A DNA stretch of 64,000 nucleotides, from positions 1 to 64,000 of the forward strand of contig NZ_CP135439.1 in assembly GCF_032341995.1 (NCBI RefSeq), in the 5' to 3' direction. Below are positions 33,176 to 44,036 of the stretch, piece after piece; the first letter of the stretch is position 1, and each line of letters opens with the position of its first letter. The DNA is from Domibacillus sp. DTU_2020_1001157_1_SI_ALB_TIR_016. GTDB lineage: Bacteria > Bacillota > Bacilli > Bacillales > Domibacillaceae. Position numbers and translations under genes: made by a program. The notes beneath the pieces were generated by a model that saw nothing but the letters and a program-made list of their open reading frames with translations, was not told the origin of the DNA and did no database searches.

Positions 33176-34135
33176 TTAATCAAATAATGTGCTGACAGAT
33201 TGTTCTTCATGAACGCGGATAATCGCTTCACCAAGAAGCGGCGCCACGGATAATTCAACAACCTTGTCTGTTTTCTTTTCAGAAGCAAGTGCAATAGAGT
33301 TTGTCACAACGAGCTCTTTAATATTTGAGTTCTCAATACGTTCCATTGCCGGACCTGAAAGCACTGGATGTGTACAGCACGCATATACTTCTTTCGCTCC
33401 GCTTTCTGAAATAGCGTTTGCTGCAAGTGTAATCGTACCTGCTGTATCGATAATATCATCAATTAAAATCGCAATTTTTCCTTCGACGTTTCCGACAATG
33501 TTCATCACTTCAGCAACGTTCGGGCGAGGACGGCGTTTGTCAATAATGGCAATTGGTGCTTTTAGACGGTCCGCCAGCTTACGCGCACGTGTTACACCGC
33601 CGTGATCTGGCGATACAATGACCACTTCGTCTTTGTTGAATTCTTTTTTCTTAAAATAATCACCTAAGATCGGCACACCCATTAAGTGATCGATTGGTAC
33701 ATCGAAGAAGCCTTGAATTTGAGGCGCATGAAGATCCAATGTGATTAAACGGGTTGTTCCTGCTGTCTCAAGAAGATTTGCCACAAGCTTGGCTGTAATC
33801 GGCTCACGGGCACGCGCTTTACGATCCTGGCGTGCATAGCCGTAGTACGGAAGTACAACATTGATTGTTTTGGCAGACGCTCTTTTTAATGCATCAATCA
33901 TAATGAGCAATTCCATCAAATGTTCATTGACCGGGCCGCTTGTTGATTGAACGATATAAACGTCGCAGCCGCGAATGCTTTCCTCAATGTTAATTTGTAC
34001 TTCACCATCACTGAAACGGGTAACGGAACATTTTCCAAGTTCAACTCCGATAAATTCTGCAATCTCCTGAGCAAGTGCCGGATTTGAATTTAACGAAAAG
34101 ATTTTCAAGTTTGGATCTAAATACTGATTGCTCAT
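33176..34135 (-). CDS. prs: Ribose-phosphate pyrophosphokinase
   Basis: Makes PRPP from ribose-5-phosphate and ATP. 319 residues, class [17 protein letters not shown], the flexible loop [19 protein letters not shown], the ATP/phosphate region [17 protein letters not shown] and the PRPP-binding loop [13 protein letters not shown] are present. ATG at 34135 has GGAGG 5 bases upstream. It follows glmU by 28 bp and is probably co-transcribed with it; a terminator separates it from ctc. Confidence 0.96.
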   Translation of the reverse strand: MSNQYLDPNLKIFSLNSNPALAQEIAEFIGVELGKCSVTRFSDGEVQINIEESIRGCDVYIVQSTSGPVNEHLMELLIMIDALKRASAKTINVVLPYYGYARQDRKARAREPITAKLVANLLETAGTTRLITLDLHAPQIQGFFDVPIDHLMGVPILGDYFKKKEFNKDEVVIVSPDHGGVTRARKLADRLKAPIAIIDKRRPRPNVAEVMNIVGNVEGKIAILIDDIIDTAGTITLAANAISESGAKEVYACCTHPVLSGPAMERIENSNIKELVVTNSIALASEKKTDKVVELSVAPLLGEAIIRVHEEQSVSTLFD

Positions 34136-34163
34136 GATGACCTCCACAGTCCTGATTTACTCA

Positions 34164-35534
34164 TTATTTTGGAAATATTTTTGAAACATAATTTTCTTTA
34201 TTCACTTGACGGGCCCGTGCAATTGCCATCGCTTCTTCTGGTACTTCACTTGTGATCGTAGATCCAGCTGCTACATAAGCGCCTTTTCTTACCGTAACCG
34301 GCGCAATTAAATTCGAATTGCAGCCGATGAACGCACCATCTTCAATCGTTGTTAAAAATTTGTTTTTCCCATCGTAGTTTACCGTAATGGTTCCGCAGCC
34401 AATGTTTACATCACTGCCAACATTCGCATCACCAATATAACTTAAATGAGAAGCTTTGCTTCCTTCGCCAAACGATGCTTTCTTTATTTCGACAAAGTTT
34501 CCAATTTTCACGTGATCAGCAAGTGCCGAGCTTGGACGGATGTGTGCGAATGGCCCAATCGCTACATCTGAACCAATTTGGCTTTCAAAAGCCGCTGACT
34601 GACGAATAACAGTCCGGTCTCCCACTTGGCACGCCGCAATTTCACTGTTTGGTCCAATAACGCAATCTTCGCCGATAGACGTATCGCCGGAAAGAACCGT
34701 GCCAGGGTGAATTACCGTATCTGAACCAATCACAACATCCGGTCCGATATAAGTATTCTGCGGATCAATGATTGTTACACCTGCACGCATATGCTTTTCA
34801 TTGATACGTGAACGCATAATTCGCTCTGCTTCGCTAAGGGCTACACGATCATTTACACCTAGTGTTTCATCAAAGCTTTCAGTTTGATACGCTGAAATCG
34901 TTTCGCCTGCTTCTTTTAAGATTTCAATCACGTCTGGTAAGTAGTATTCACCTTGTACGTTATCATTTGATACATTTTTCAACGCACGAAACAGCGATTC
35001 GTTATCAAAGCAGTACGTGCCTGTATTAATTTCTTTTACCGCCCGTTCTTCTGCCGATGCATCTTTATGTTCCACAATCCGGCTGACAGAACCATCCGCA
35101 CCGCGAATAATGCGGCCATATCCATCCGGCTTTTCAGCGTGAGCCGTTAAAATCGTAACTTTTGCACCTGTTTCTTCATGATGCTTCACGAGCGCTTCCA
35201 TTGTCGATGTTTGAATAAGTGGTGTATCTCCACATACAACAAGCGTGCAGCCTTTTTTGTCTCCTAAAATCGATTCCGCCTGGATCACAGCGTGTGCTGT
35301 CCCAAGCTGTTCTGCCTGTAGTGCGTACGCAGAACGTTCGCCCAGCTGCGCTTTTACCATCTCAGCCCCATGGCCTACAATGGTTACAATCTGCTCTGTA
35401 TGTAAATCTGAAATTTGATCGATAACATGTTCTACCATTGGCTTTCCACAGACTGGATGCAGTACTTTGTACAACTTCGATTTCATGCGAGTTCCCTGTC
35501 CTGCAGCCAGAATGACAGCGTAGATATTCGTCAT
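34164..35534 (-). CDS. glmU: Bifunctional GlcNAc-1-P uridyltransferase / GlcN-1-P acetyltransferase
   Basis: Makes UDP-N-acetylglucosamine for peptidoglycan and teichoic acids. 456 residues as in B. subtilis. The N-terminal pyrophosphorylase domain opens with [21 protein letters not shown], with VVCGDTPLI and GYGRIIR. From about residue 250 a left-handed beta-helix of hexapeptide repeats ([19 protein letters not shown]) forms the acetyltransferase. ATG at 35534 has GAGGAGG 6 bases upstream. A sigmaA promoter is at 35567-35595. Confidence 0.96.
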   Translation of the reverse strand: MTNIYAVILAAGQGTRMKSKLYKVLHPVCGKPMVEHVIDQISDLHTEQIVTIVGHGAEMVKAQLGERSAYALQAEQLGTAHAVIQAESILGDKKGCTLVVCGDTPLIQTSTMEALVKHHEETGAKVTILTAHAEKPDGYGRIIRGADGSVSRIVEHKDASAEERAVKEINTGTYCFDNESLFRALKNVSNDNVQGEYYLPDVIEILKEAGETISAYQTESFDETLGVNDRVALSEAERIMRSRINEKHMRAGVTIIDPQNTYIGPDVVIGSDTVIHPGTVLSGDTSIGEDCVIGPNSEIAACQVGDRTVIRQSAAFESQIGSDVAIGPFAHIRPSSALADHVKIGNFVEIKKASFGEGSKASHLSYIGDANVGSDVNIGCGTITVNYDGKNKFLTTIEDGAFIGCNSNLIAPVTVRKGAYVAAGSTITSEVPEEAMAIARARQVNKENYVSKIFPK

Positions 35535-35566
35535 AAAAGGCCTCCTCACCTAATTATCCACTATTG

Positions 35567-35595
35567 AATATATCTTAAATAGCAGCTGATTTCAA
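35567..35595 (-). promoter_or_regulatory. glmU promoter (sigmaA)
   Basis: Minus strand: -35 TTGAAA (35590-35595), 17 bp, -10 TATATT (35567-35572), 33 bp before glmU and after the spoVG terminators. Confidence 0.72.
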
Positions 35596-35630
35596 TGCTA
35601 GACCGAAATTGACACATTTTTCACAACGCA

Positions 35631-35684
35631 AAAAAAGAGCCTGTCGGATTCCCTAGGCTCTTGTGGAAAAAGGCGGAGACCGCC
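35631..35684 (-). terminator. Two tandem terminators after spoVG
   Basis: First hairpin met by the polymerase: GGCGG (35680-35684 side) with loop TCT and CCGCC, then TTTTT. Second: AAGAGCCT (35655-35662) with AGGCTCTT (35635-35642), then a long T run. Both are oriented for spoVG on the minus strand. Confidence 0.82.
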
Positions 35685-35706
35685 TCGCAGATAAAACATA
35701 TTGTAT

Positions 35707-36000
35707 TTATGCTTCTTCAAGCACAACCAGTTCTTCCTGCTCTAATTTGCAGATACGGTGGTATTCACCAAGAACGGTATCTTGAATTTTTCCGCGGGTT
35801 CCGGAATTGATGGGGTGCGCAATGTCGCGGAATTCTCCCTCCGGCGTTCGTTTACTTGGCATAGCCACAAACAGGCCGTTGTTGCCATCAATCACGCGAA
35901 TGTCATGAATAACAAACTCCCCGTCAAATGTGATTGATGCGATCGCTCTCATTCGTCCATCCGTTTGAACACGTCGTAATCTTATATCTGTTATTTCCAC
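35707..36000 (-). CDS. spoVG: SpoVG, RNA-binding sporulation/division regulator
   Basis: 97 residues, the normal length. [45 protein letters not shown] and [17 protein letters not shown] are family hallmarks. In B. subtilis it affects asymmetric septation and is under sigmaH with AbrB repression; homologues bind RNA and DNA. It starts with GTG at 36000; AAAGGGGG lies upstream at suitable distance. The sigmaH promoter is at 36045-36074 and the tandem terminators follow, so it is a single-gene transcript. Confidence 0.96.
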   Translation of the reverse strand: MEITDIRLRRVQTDGRMRAIASITFDGEFVIHDIRVIDGNNGLFVAMPSKRTPEGEFRDIAHPINSGTRGKIQDTVLGEYHRICKLEQEELVVLEEA

Positions 36001-36044
36001 GCATATTCACCCCCTTTTCCCATATTTAAAAAAGCTTAAACTAC

Positions 36045-36074
36045 TAATTCCATAATCGTTGCAATATTCCCTCT
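36045..36074 (-). promoter_or_regulatory. spoVG promoter, sigmaH type
   Basis: Minus strand: -35 AGAGGGAAT (36066-36074; consensus RNAGGAWWW, one mismatch), 12 bp, -10 ATGGAATTA (36045-36053; consensus RNNGAATWW, full match). The region around it is very A/T-rich, as expected for an AbrB target. Confidence 0.82.
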
Positions 36075-36097
36075 TTTTTCTTGAAAAAAAATAAAAT

Positions 36098-36120
36098 AGA
36101 AAAACCGGCACGGGGCCGGT
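36098..36120 (-). terminator. Terminator after ridA
   Basis: Stem ACCGGC/GCCGGT, loop CCCGT, then TTTTC and further T on the minus strand, directly adjoining the ridA stop codon. Confidence 0.82.
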
Positions 36121-36498
36121 TTATGCTCTTACAAGTGCAATTACTTCAATTTCTACTTTTACGTCTTTTGGAAGACGAGCGACTTCTACGCATGAACGGG
36201 CTGGTTTATGCGCCGAGAAATATTCACCATACACTTCATTGAATGGAACGAACTCGTTCATATCCGATAAGAAAACAGTCGCTTTCACAACCGTTTCAAG
36301 AGAAGCGCCTGCTTCTTCCAGCACAGCTTTTAAATTGGCAAACACTTGATGTGTCTGTTCTTCAATCGTTCCTTCCACAAGTGTTCCTTCAGCTGTTAAA
36401 GGGATTTGGCCGGAACTGTAAAACAAGTTGTTAACCACAACGCCTTGTACATACGGGCCGATAGCAGCCGGTGCTTTTTTTGTGTTTACAATGTTCAT
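36121..36498 (-). CDS. ridA: Reactive enamine/imine deaminase RidA (YabJ)
   Basis: Hydrolyses the reactive enamines and imines released by PLP enzymes. 125 residues, YjgF/YER057c/UK114 family: [23 protein letters not shown] at the N terminus and the signature region with [23 protein letters not shown] holding the conserved Arg near residue 105. It overlaps purR by 4 bp. In B. subtilis YabJ is reported to be needed for PurR-mediated adenine repression, in line with this coupling. Confidence 0.95.
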   Translation of the reverse strand: MNIVNTKKAPAAIGPYVQGVVVNNLFYSSGQIPLTAEGTLVEGTIEEQTHQVFANLKAVLEEAGASLETVVKATVFLSDMNEFVPFNEVYGEYFSAHKPARSCVEVARLPKDVKVEIEVIALVRA

Positions 36499-37340
36499 TC
36501 TGATTCCCCCTGTAAAAATTCAGTATTTTTTTCAAAATAGTTGCCTTCCACTATAGAGATCGCTGCGCTTTTTTCATCTACATCCTTCAGCTTCACGAGT
36601 GAAATATAATCCTCAATCAAGCAATCCGGATATTCCGCTTCCACTAAAACAGCAATACCTGCGACAGAAGCGTTAAACTCAGCCAGCAGGCTGATCATCC
36701 CATTGATGGTGCCGCCGCCTTTCATAAAGTCGTCGACCAAAAGCACTTTTGATCCTTCTTTTAAACTGCGCTTAGAAAGCACCATCGCCTGAATGCGTTT
36801 TGTAGAACCAGAGACATAATTGATGCTGACAGTCGGCCCTTCCGTTACTTTACTGTCACGGCGCACGACAACAACCGGCACATTTAAATGTGCCGCAATG
36901 GCATGTGCAATCGGGATCCCTTTTGTGGCGACCGTCATGACCGCATCAATTTTTTTGTCTGCATAGGCGGAAGCAAGAAGCTTGCCGATCTTATTCATCA
37001 CAGCAGGATTTCCAAGCAGATCCATGATGTACAGATAGCCGCCTGGCAGAAGGCGGTCCGGGTTTTCAATCTGCCGGCACAAATCGGTAATAAATTCCTT
37101 TGCGCTTTCCCTGTCAACACGGGCATAGAATTTTACACCGCCTGCTGCTCCCGGAACCGTTTGCAGTGTGCCGATACCACGTTTTTCAAACGTTTCTTTA
37201 ATAATGGCCAAGTCTTCACTGATCGAAGACTTGGCAGAACCGAACCGATTGGCAAAAAGAGTCAGTGACACAAGCTGATGCGGATGTTCGAGCAAATAAT
37301 GTGTCATATCAATAATACGTTCACTTCGACGAAACTTCAT
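36495..37340 (-). CDS. purR: Purine operon repressor PurR
   Basis: PRPP-sensing repressor of purine synthesis and transport genes. 281 residues: winged-helix DNA-binding domain (about 1-74, [20 protein letters not shown]) and a phosphoribosyltransferase-like effector domain with the PRPP motif [17 protein letters not shown]. Ribosome site AGGAGG is 14 bases before the ATG, a rather long distance. The promoter overlaps the end of ispE and carries two PurBoxes, indicating autoregulation. Confidence 0.96.
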   Translation of the reverse strand: MKFRRSERIIDMTHYLLEHPHQLVSLTLFANRFGSAKSSISEDLAIIKETFEKRGIGTLQTVPGAAGGVKFYARVDRESAKEFITDLCRQIENPDRLLPGGYLYIMDLLGNPAVMNKIGKLLASAYADKKIDAVMTVATKGIPIAHAIAAHLNVPVVVVRRDSKVTEGPTVSINYVSGSTKRIQAMVLSKRSLKEGSKVLLVDDFMKGGGTINGMISLLAEFNASVAGIAVLVEAEYPDCLIEDYISLVKLKDVDEKSAAISIVEGNYFEKNTEFLQGESE

Positions 37341-37366
37341 CGTTCTATTTAAACCTCCTGGGGAGT

Positions 37367-37416
37367 AAAACCGAATATTTTAATTACAATATATCTTAAT
37401 ATACGGTTTTAATCAA
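37367..37416 (-). promoter_or_regulatory. purR promoter with two PurBoxes
   Basis: Minus strand: -35 TTGATT (37411-37416), 17 bp, -10 TATATT (37388-37393). Two PurBoxes (AWWWCCGAACWWT) face each other: 37398-37410 (AAAACCGTATATT, minus strand, in the promoter spacer) and 37367-37379 (AAAACCGAATATT, plus strand, one mismatch, just after the -10), 18 bp apart. The -35 overlaps the last codons of ispE. Confidence 0.78.
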
Positions 37417-38278
37417 CCAGGTCGGTATCCCCAAGCATACGTACTGCGTATACCTGGTCACAAAATCCACGCAGGCAGTTGTACACCCGATGCATGCGGG
37501 AATCATGACGGATCAAACCAAACACTGTCGGACCGCTGCCGCTCATCAGTACAGCATCCGCTCCGAAACGAATCATCTGCTCTTTAATCAGAGCGACTTC
37601 GGGATGAGCATGAAGGGTGACAGATTCCAGAACGTTACCCATATTCCGGCACATTTTCTCATAATTGCTTTCTTTGATGGCATCGATCATCGCACGTGTG
37701 TCCGGCCGCTTCATGCGGTCCAATTTTAAATTCTTATACACCTCACCGGTTGAAACGCCAATCGTCGGCTTAGCTAAAACAACCCAGCAGTTGGGCGGAG
37801 CCGGCAGATGTTCAATTTTTTCACCGCGCCCTGTCGCAAGCGCTGTGCCTCCATAGACGCAAAATGAAACATCCGAACCGATCTCTGCTCCAATCTCCGC
37901 AAGCTCGTCGAGTGACAGGCCAAGGCCCCACAGCTGGTTCAATCCTTTGAGTGCCGCTGCCGCATCACTGCTGCCGCCTGCCAGCCCTGCGGCAACCGGA
38001 ATGATTTTGTCGATTTGAATAGATACACCTTTTTTAATGCCGTATCGATCCTTTAACAGCCTGGCTGCCTGATAAGCGAGATTTCGGCTGTCATCCGGAA
38101 CAAACCGATTATGGGAAATGATTCGGATTTCATTTTTATTTAAGCTTTCCAGCTCAAGCCGGTCTGCTAAATCAACTGTCGTCATAATCATTTCTACTTC
38201 GTGGTAACCGTCCGGCCGTTTATGCAGCACATCGAGTGTTAAATTAATTTTCGCCGGCGCTTTAATCATTAATTTCAT
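37409..38278 (-). CDS. ispE: 4-diphosphocytidyl-2-C-methyl-D-erythritol kinase
   Basis: GHMP kinase of the MEP isoprenoid pathway. 289 residues. [27 protein letters not shown] at the start, the ATP loop [16 protein letters not shown] (near residue 92), and [23 protein letters not shown] at 38278 has AGGTGG 6 bases upstream. The sspF gene that lies between veg and ispE in B. subtilis is missing; a strong terminator stands there instead. Confidence 0.95.
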   Translation of the reverse strand: MKLMIKAPAKINLTLDVLHKRPDGYHEVEMIMTTVDLADRLELESLNKNEIRIISHNRFVPDDSRNLAYQAARLLKDRYGIKKGVSIQIDKIIPVAAGLAGGSSDAAAALKGLNQLWGLGLSLDELAEIGAEIGSDVSFCVYGGTALATGRGEKIEHLPAPPNCWVVLAKPTIGVSTGEVYKNLKLDRMKRPDTRAMIDAIKESNYEKMCRNMGNVLESVTLHAHPEVALIKEQMIRFGADAVLMSGSGPTVFGLIRHDSRMHRVYNCLRGFCDQVYAVRMLGDTDLVD

Positions 38279-38333
38279 TTCAATCCACCTACTTTGCGTT
38301 ATACACAATAAATTATTGTCTTATTTTATCACA

Positions 38334-38386
38334 AAAGAAAAAGAGCAGGCTCAAAAGATTCGAATTGAATCTTTTGAGCCTGCTCT
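38334..38386 (-). terminator. Strong terminator after veg
   Basis: Perfect 20-bp inverted repeat (arms 38342-38361 and 38367-38386, beginning AGAGCAGGCTCAAAAGATTC) with a 5-base loop, followed by TTTTTCTTTTG on the minus strand. Confidence 0.92.
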
Positions 38387-38417
38387 CTGATGTGCTGTTT
38401 TACCAGAAGCACGTCAT

Positions 38418-38675
38418 TTATACTGCGCTGCCTGCCGCCGTATCTTCAAATGTTAGTTCCACTGTCTCAGTGAGTATATCCGCGTAACTGTAAGAAACGC
38501 GTTCAAATGAATTCTCGTCCTGATCAAGTTCTACAACAAAAACAGCAGGATACGTCTCCGTTAAAATACCAGAACGCTCAACGGTCTTCCGACGTCCACC
38601 ATTTGCTTTTAGCAATAATCTTTTACCCAAATGACAATCAAGCGTTTTTTTAATGTCAGCTAATGTTTTCGGCAT
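38418..38675 (-). CDS. veg: Veg protein (biofilm/outgrowth factor)
   Basis: 85 residues, as the family. Starts [20 protein letters not shown] and contains [15 protein letters not shown] and [11 protein letters not shown]. In B. subtilis Veg promotes biofilm gene expression by acting against SinR and is very strongly expressed. ATG at 38675 has GAGGTGG 6 bases upstream; the longer frame upstream is not supported. It has its own strong promoter and terminator. Confidence 0.94.
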   Translation of the reverse strand: MPKTLADIKKTLDCHLGKRLLLKANGGRRKTVERSGILTETYPAVFVVELDQDENSFERVSYSYADILTETVELTFEDTAAGSAV

Positions 38676-38697
38676 CTGCATCCACCTCACTATGTTT

Positions 38698-38726
38698 AGT
38701 GTAGCACAAACTTTCGTTTTAGTCAA
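38698..38726 (-). promoter_or_regulatory. veg promoter (strong sigmaA)
   Basis: Minus strand: -35 TTGACT (38721-38726), 17 bp, -10 TACACT (38698-38703), with an A/T-rich UP-like stretch upstream (38727-38745). Confidence 0.82.
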
Positions 38727-38825
38727 ATAAACAAAATATTTTATCAGCGTGTCCATCTAATGTCAATATTTTTTATTCGGCAAATAACGATTTTTTTCGC
38801 TAACGCTAGTATTTCCCAACCTCTT

Positions 38826-38858
38826 AAAAAAAACCGCTCTTTTTGAAAGAGCGGTTTT

Positions 38859-38860
<2 letters not shown>
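38826..38860 (-). terminator. Terminator after rsmA
   Basis: Stem AAACCGCTCTTT/AAAGAGCGGTTT with loop CAA-like centre, and T-rich flanks on both strands; overlaps the rsmA stop codon. Confidence 0.9.
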
Positions 38861-40290
<1,430 letters not shown>

Positions 40291-40294
<4 letters not shown>

Positions 40295-40380
40295 TTTTCC
40301 TCCATGATAACAAAAAGCTGTAAATCATTTTTTGCTGCAGCCCTTTTATCAACGATATCCTGTACATCAAAACGCGTCAT
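40291..40380 (-). CDS. Possible small ORF (29 aa) before rnmV
   Basis: Reads MTRFDVQDIVDKRAAAKNDL and ends LQLFVIMEEK, with its stop codon overlapping the rnmV start (AAATGA). A weak purine-rich stretch (GGAAGAATGGG) precedes the ATG. The frame stays open further upstream with protein-like composition but no usable start. I do not recognise it. It could be a real small protein coupled to rnmV, a leader peptide, or the remnant of a larger gene (yabE stands here in B. subtilis, but this does not look like it). Confidence 0.25.
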
Positions 40381-40415
40381 CCCATTCTTCCATTTAGTCC
40401 ATGCTGCCCGGACAT

Positions 40416-40447
40416 GTAAAAAAGCGGAGGCTGTATGAGCCCCCTGC
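40416..40447 (-). terminator. Terminator after tatD
   Basis: Stem GCAGGGGGCT/AGCCTCCGC (one bulge and one G-T pair), loop CATAC, then six T on the minus strand, directly after the tatD stop. Confidence 0.75.
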
Positions 40448-41215
40448 TTATTTAAGTTGAAACAATGTATTGGCGTTTTGAGTGGTTGCAGCTGCTACTT
40501 CCTCGTACGTAATTCCCTTTAGTGCAGCGATCTCCTGGGCTACGAGCTTGACGTAAGCAGGTTCATTTCGTTTTCCGCGGTAAGGGTGCGGCGCTAAGTA
40601 CGGGCAGTCCGTTTCAATAAGCAGCTTCTCAAGCGGCACGGCTTCGGCTACTTCTTTCGGCTTTTTTGCATTTTTAAACGTAACCGGACCGCCAAGAGAA
40701 ATGTAAAAATTCATTTTAACACATTCAAGGGCTGTCTCCGCACTGCCGCTGAAACAATGCATAATGCCGCCCACTTCTTCCGCGCCTTCTTCTTTTAAGA
40801 TATCAACAATGTCCTGTGTTGCTTCCCGGTTATGAATGACAATCGGCAGCTTCACTCGTTTTGCCAGAGCGATCTGACGGCGAAACACATCCTTCTGTAT
40901 GTCTTTCGGTGACTTATCCCAATGATAATCGAGACCCATTTCTCCTATTGCGACAACTTTTGGATGAGCTGCCAGCTCTTCAATCCAAGCCAGGTCTTCA
41001 TCGGTCATATCGATCGCATCAACCGGATGCCAGCCCACTGCAGCATAAAGAAAGTCATACTTTTCAATAAGCTCCATAGCCCGCTCGATCGTCAGCCTGT
41101 CAAACCCGACAACGACCATTCGGTGGACGCCCGCTTCCTGCGCGCGCCCGATTACTTCTTCTATATCTTCTTGAAACTGATCTGCATTTAAATGAACGTG
41201 TGTATCAAACAGCAT
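40448..41215 (-). CDS. tatD: TatD-family metal-dependent DNase
   Basis: TIM-barrel metallohydrolase of 255 residues (yabD in B. subtilis), likely a 3'-5' exonuclease. Metal ligands are visible in FDTHVHLN, AIGEMGLDYHW, IVIHNREA, GGIMHCFSG and LLIETDCPYLAP. ATG at 41215 is chosen because GGGTG is upstream and the family starts with MLFDTHVHL. The frame extends into the parS palindrome upstream (MFHVKQK...), which is not expected to be translated. Confidence 0.93.
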   Translation of the reverse strand: MLFDTHVHLNADQFQEDIEEVIGRAQEAGVHRMVVVGFDRLTIERAMELIEKYDFLYAAVGWHPVDAIDMTDEDLAWIEELAAHPKVVAIGEMGLDYHWDKSPKDIQKDVFRRQIALAKRVKLPIVIHNREATQDIVDILKEEGAEEVGGIMHCFSGSAETALECVKMNFYISLGGPVTFKNAKKPKEVAEAVPLEKLLIETDCPYLAPHPYRGKRNEPAYVKLVAQEIAALKGITYEEVAAATTQNANTLFQLK

Positions 41216-41231
41216 GTTATCACCCGTCTTT

Positions 41232-41247
41232 TGTTTCACGTGAAACA
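41232..41247. promoter_or_regulatory. parS: parS site, ParB/Spo0J binding
   Basis: Perfect 16-bp palindrome TGTTTCACGTGAAACA, matching the parS consensus TGTTNCACGTGAAACA at every position. It lies between the metG stop codon and tatD. B. subtilis has one of its origin-proximal parS sites at metS, so the position agrees. ParB (Spo0J) loads here and recruits SMC condensin for origin segregation. Confidence 0.93.
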
Positions 41248-41248
41248 A

Positions 41249-43294
<2,046 letters not shown>

Positions 43295-43362
43295 TCACTT
43301 CTTTTATTGTCCCCCATATAAGAATAAATGTAAATATGAACCCTTTTTTTTCTGTTGATTTA

Positions 43363-43402
43363 TTTGTCGAATGTTCTTCCTTATTCGACACCCTTCGACA
43401 AA
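43363..43402. promoter_or_regulatory. Spo0A box pair in the metG-abrB intergenic region
   Basis: Perfect Spo0A boxes at 43363-43371 (TTTGTCGAA, plus strand) and 43394-43402 (TTCGACAAA, i.e. minus strand), with a partial box between them (43384-43392, TTCGACACC). They stand about 120-160 bp upstream of the abrB promoter and about the same distance upstream of metG, so they may act on either gene. Confidence 0.65.
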
Positions 43403-43442
43403 TTTAGAAAATATTTTTCCAGCTCTTTTACAGAGTATCTTT

Positions 43443-43468
43443 TAAAACGTTGATATACCAACGTTTTC
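43443..43468. other. Hairpin in the metG-abrB intergenic region
   Basis: Inverted repeat AAAACGTTG (43444-43452) and CAACGTTTT (43459-43467) with a 6-base loop. The flanks are T/A-rich on both sides, so it could be a weak bidirectional terminator or a protein-binding site. It is upstream of both genes, where a terminator is not needed. The rest of 43244-43626 has no gene. Confidence 0.4.
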
Positions 43469-43504
43469 TCTTCTTACAGTTAATTGAAAAATTACATTTT
43501 ATTG

Positions 43505-43570
43505 TTGACGTCTATGGGAACTCTTGGTACAATTACGTCAAGCATTAAGTTTTTGTCGAATATTGACGAA
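43505..43570 (+). promoter_or_regulatory. abrB promoter with downstream Spo0A boxes
   Basis: Plus strand: -35 TTGACG (43505-43510), 17 bp, -10 TACAAT (43528-43533) with TGG before it. Downstream, at about +13 to +30, are a perfect Spo0A box TTTGTCGAA (43552-43560) and a second one, ATTGACGAA (43562-43570). This tandem pair below the start point is how Spo0A represses abrB in B. subtilis. Confidence 0.85.
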
Positions 43571-43626
43571 TTAAATTTATACGAAGCTATTTAAAATAAA
43601 TGTATCCATTTGGGAGGAGTTTTAAC

Positions 43627-43911
43627 ATGAAATCAACAGGAATTGTACGTAAAGTTGACGAACTCGGCCGAGTTGTTATTCCAATTGAATTGCGCCGCAC
43701 ATTGGGCATCGCTGAAAAAGATGCACTTGAAATTTACGTGGATGACGATAAAATCATCCTTAAAAAGTACAAGCCAAGCATGACTTGCCAAGTAACAGGC
43801 GAAGTATCTGATGACAACATCAAGCTTGCTGACGGCAAATTGATCCTTAGCCATGAAGGCGCTGAACTTCTTATGAAAGAAATTCAGGAAGCATTCAAAA
43901 GCGGCAAGTAA
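43627..43911 (+). CDS. abrB: Transition state regulator AbrB
   Basis: Global repressor of post-exponential genes (spoVG among them). 94 residues. The N-terminal swapped-hairpin DNA-binding domain is MKSTGIVRKVDELGRVVIP, ELRRTLGIAEKDALEIYV; the C-terminal half mediates multimers. ATG at 43627 has GGAGGAG 7 bases upstream. It is one of few plus-strand genes here. The upstream Spo0A boxes fit the classic loop in which Spo0A represses abrB, thereby relieving spoVG and other sporulation genes. Confidence 0.96.
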   Translation: MKSTGIVRKVDELGRVVIPIELRRTLGIAEKDALEIYVDDDKIILKKYKPSMTCQVTGEVSDDNIKLADGKLILSHEGAELLMKEIQEAFKSGK

Positions 43912-43928
43912 TCCGCTGTTATCACAAA

Positions 43929-43984
43929 AACACCCGGAGACTTTACATTAGATAAAAATCTAATGTAAAGCCCGGGTGTTTTTT
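43929..43984 (+). terminator. Bidirectional terminator between abrB and the LysM gene
   Basis: Long two-part stem: AACACCCGG with CCGGGTGTT, then CTTTACATTAG (43941-43951) with CTAATGTAAAG (43960-43970). It is followed by TTTTTT on the plus strand and by TTTTTG on the minus strand, so it can serve both convergent genes. Confidence 0.88.
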
Positions 43985-44036
43985 CATATGACCGGCAGAA
44001 CACGAGACTCCTTATGCCGCCATGTTATATCGTCTC

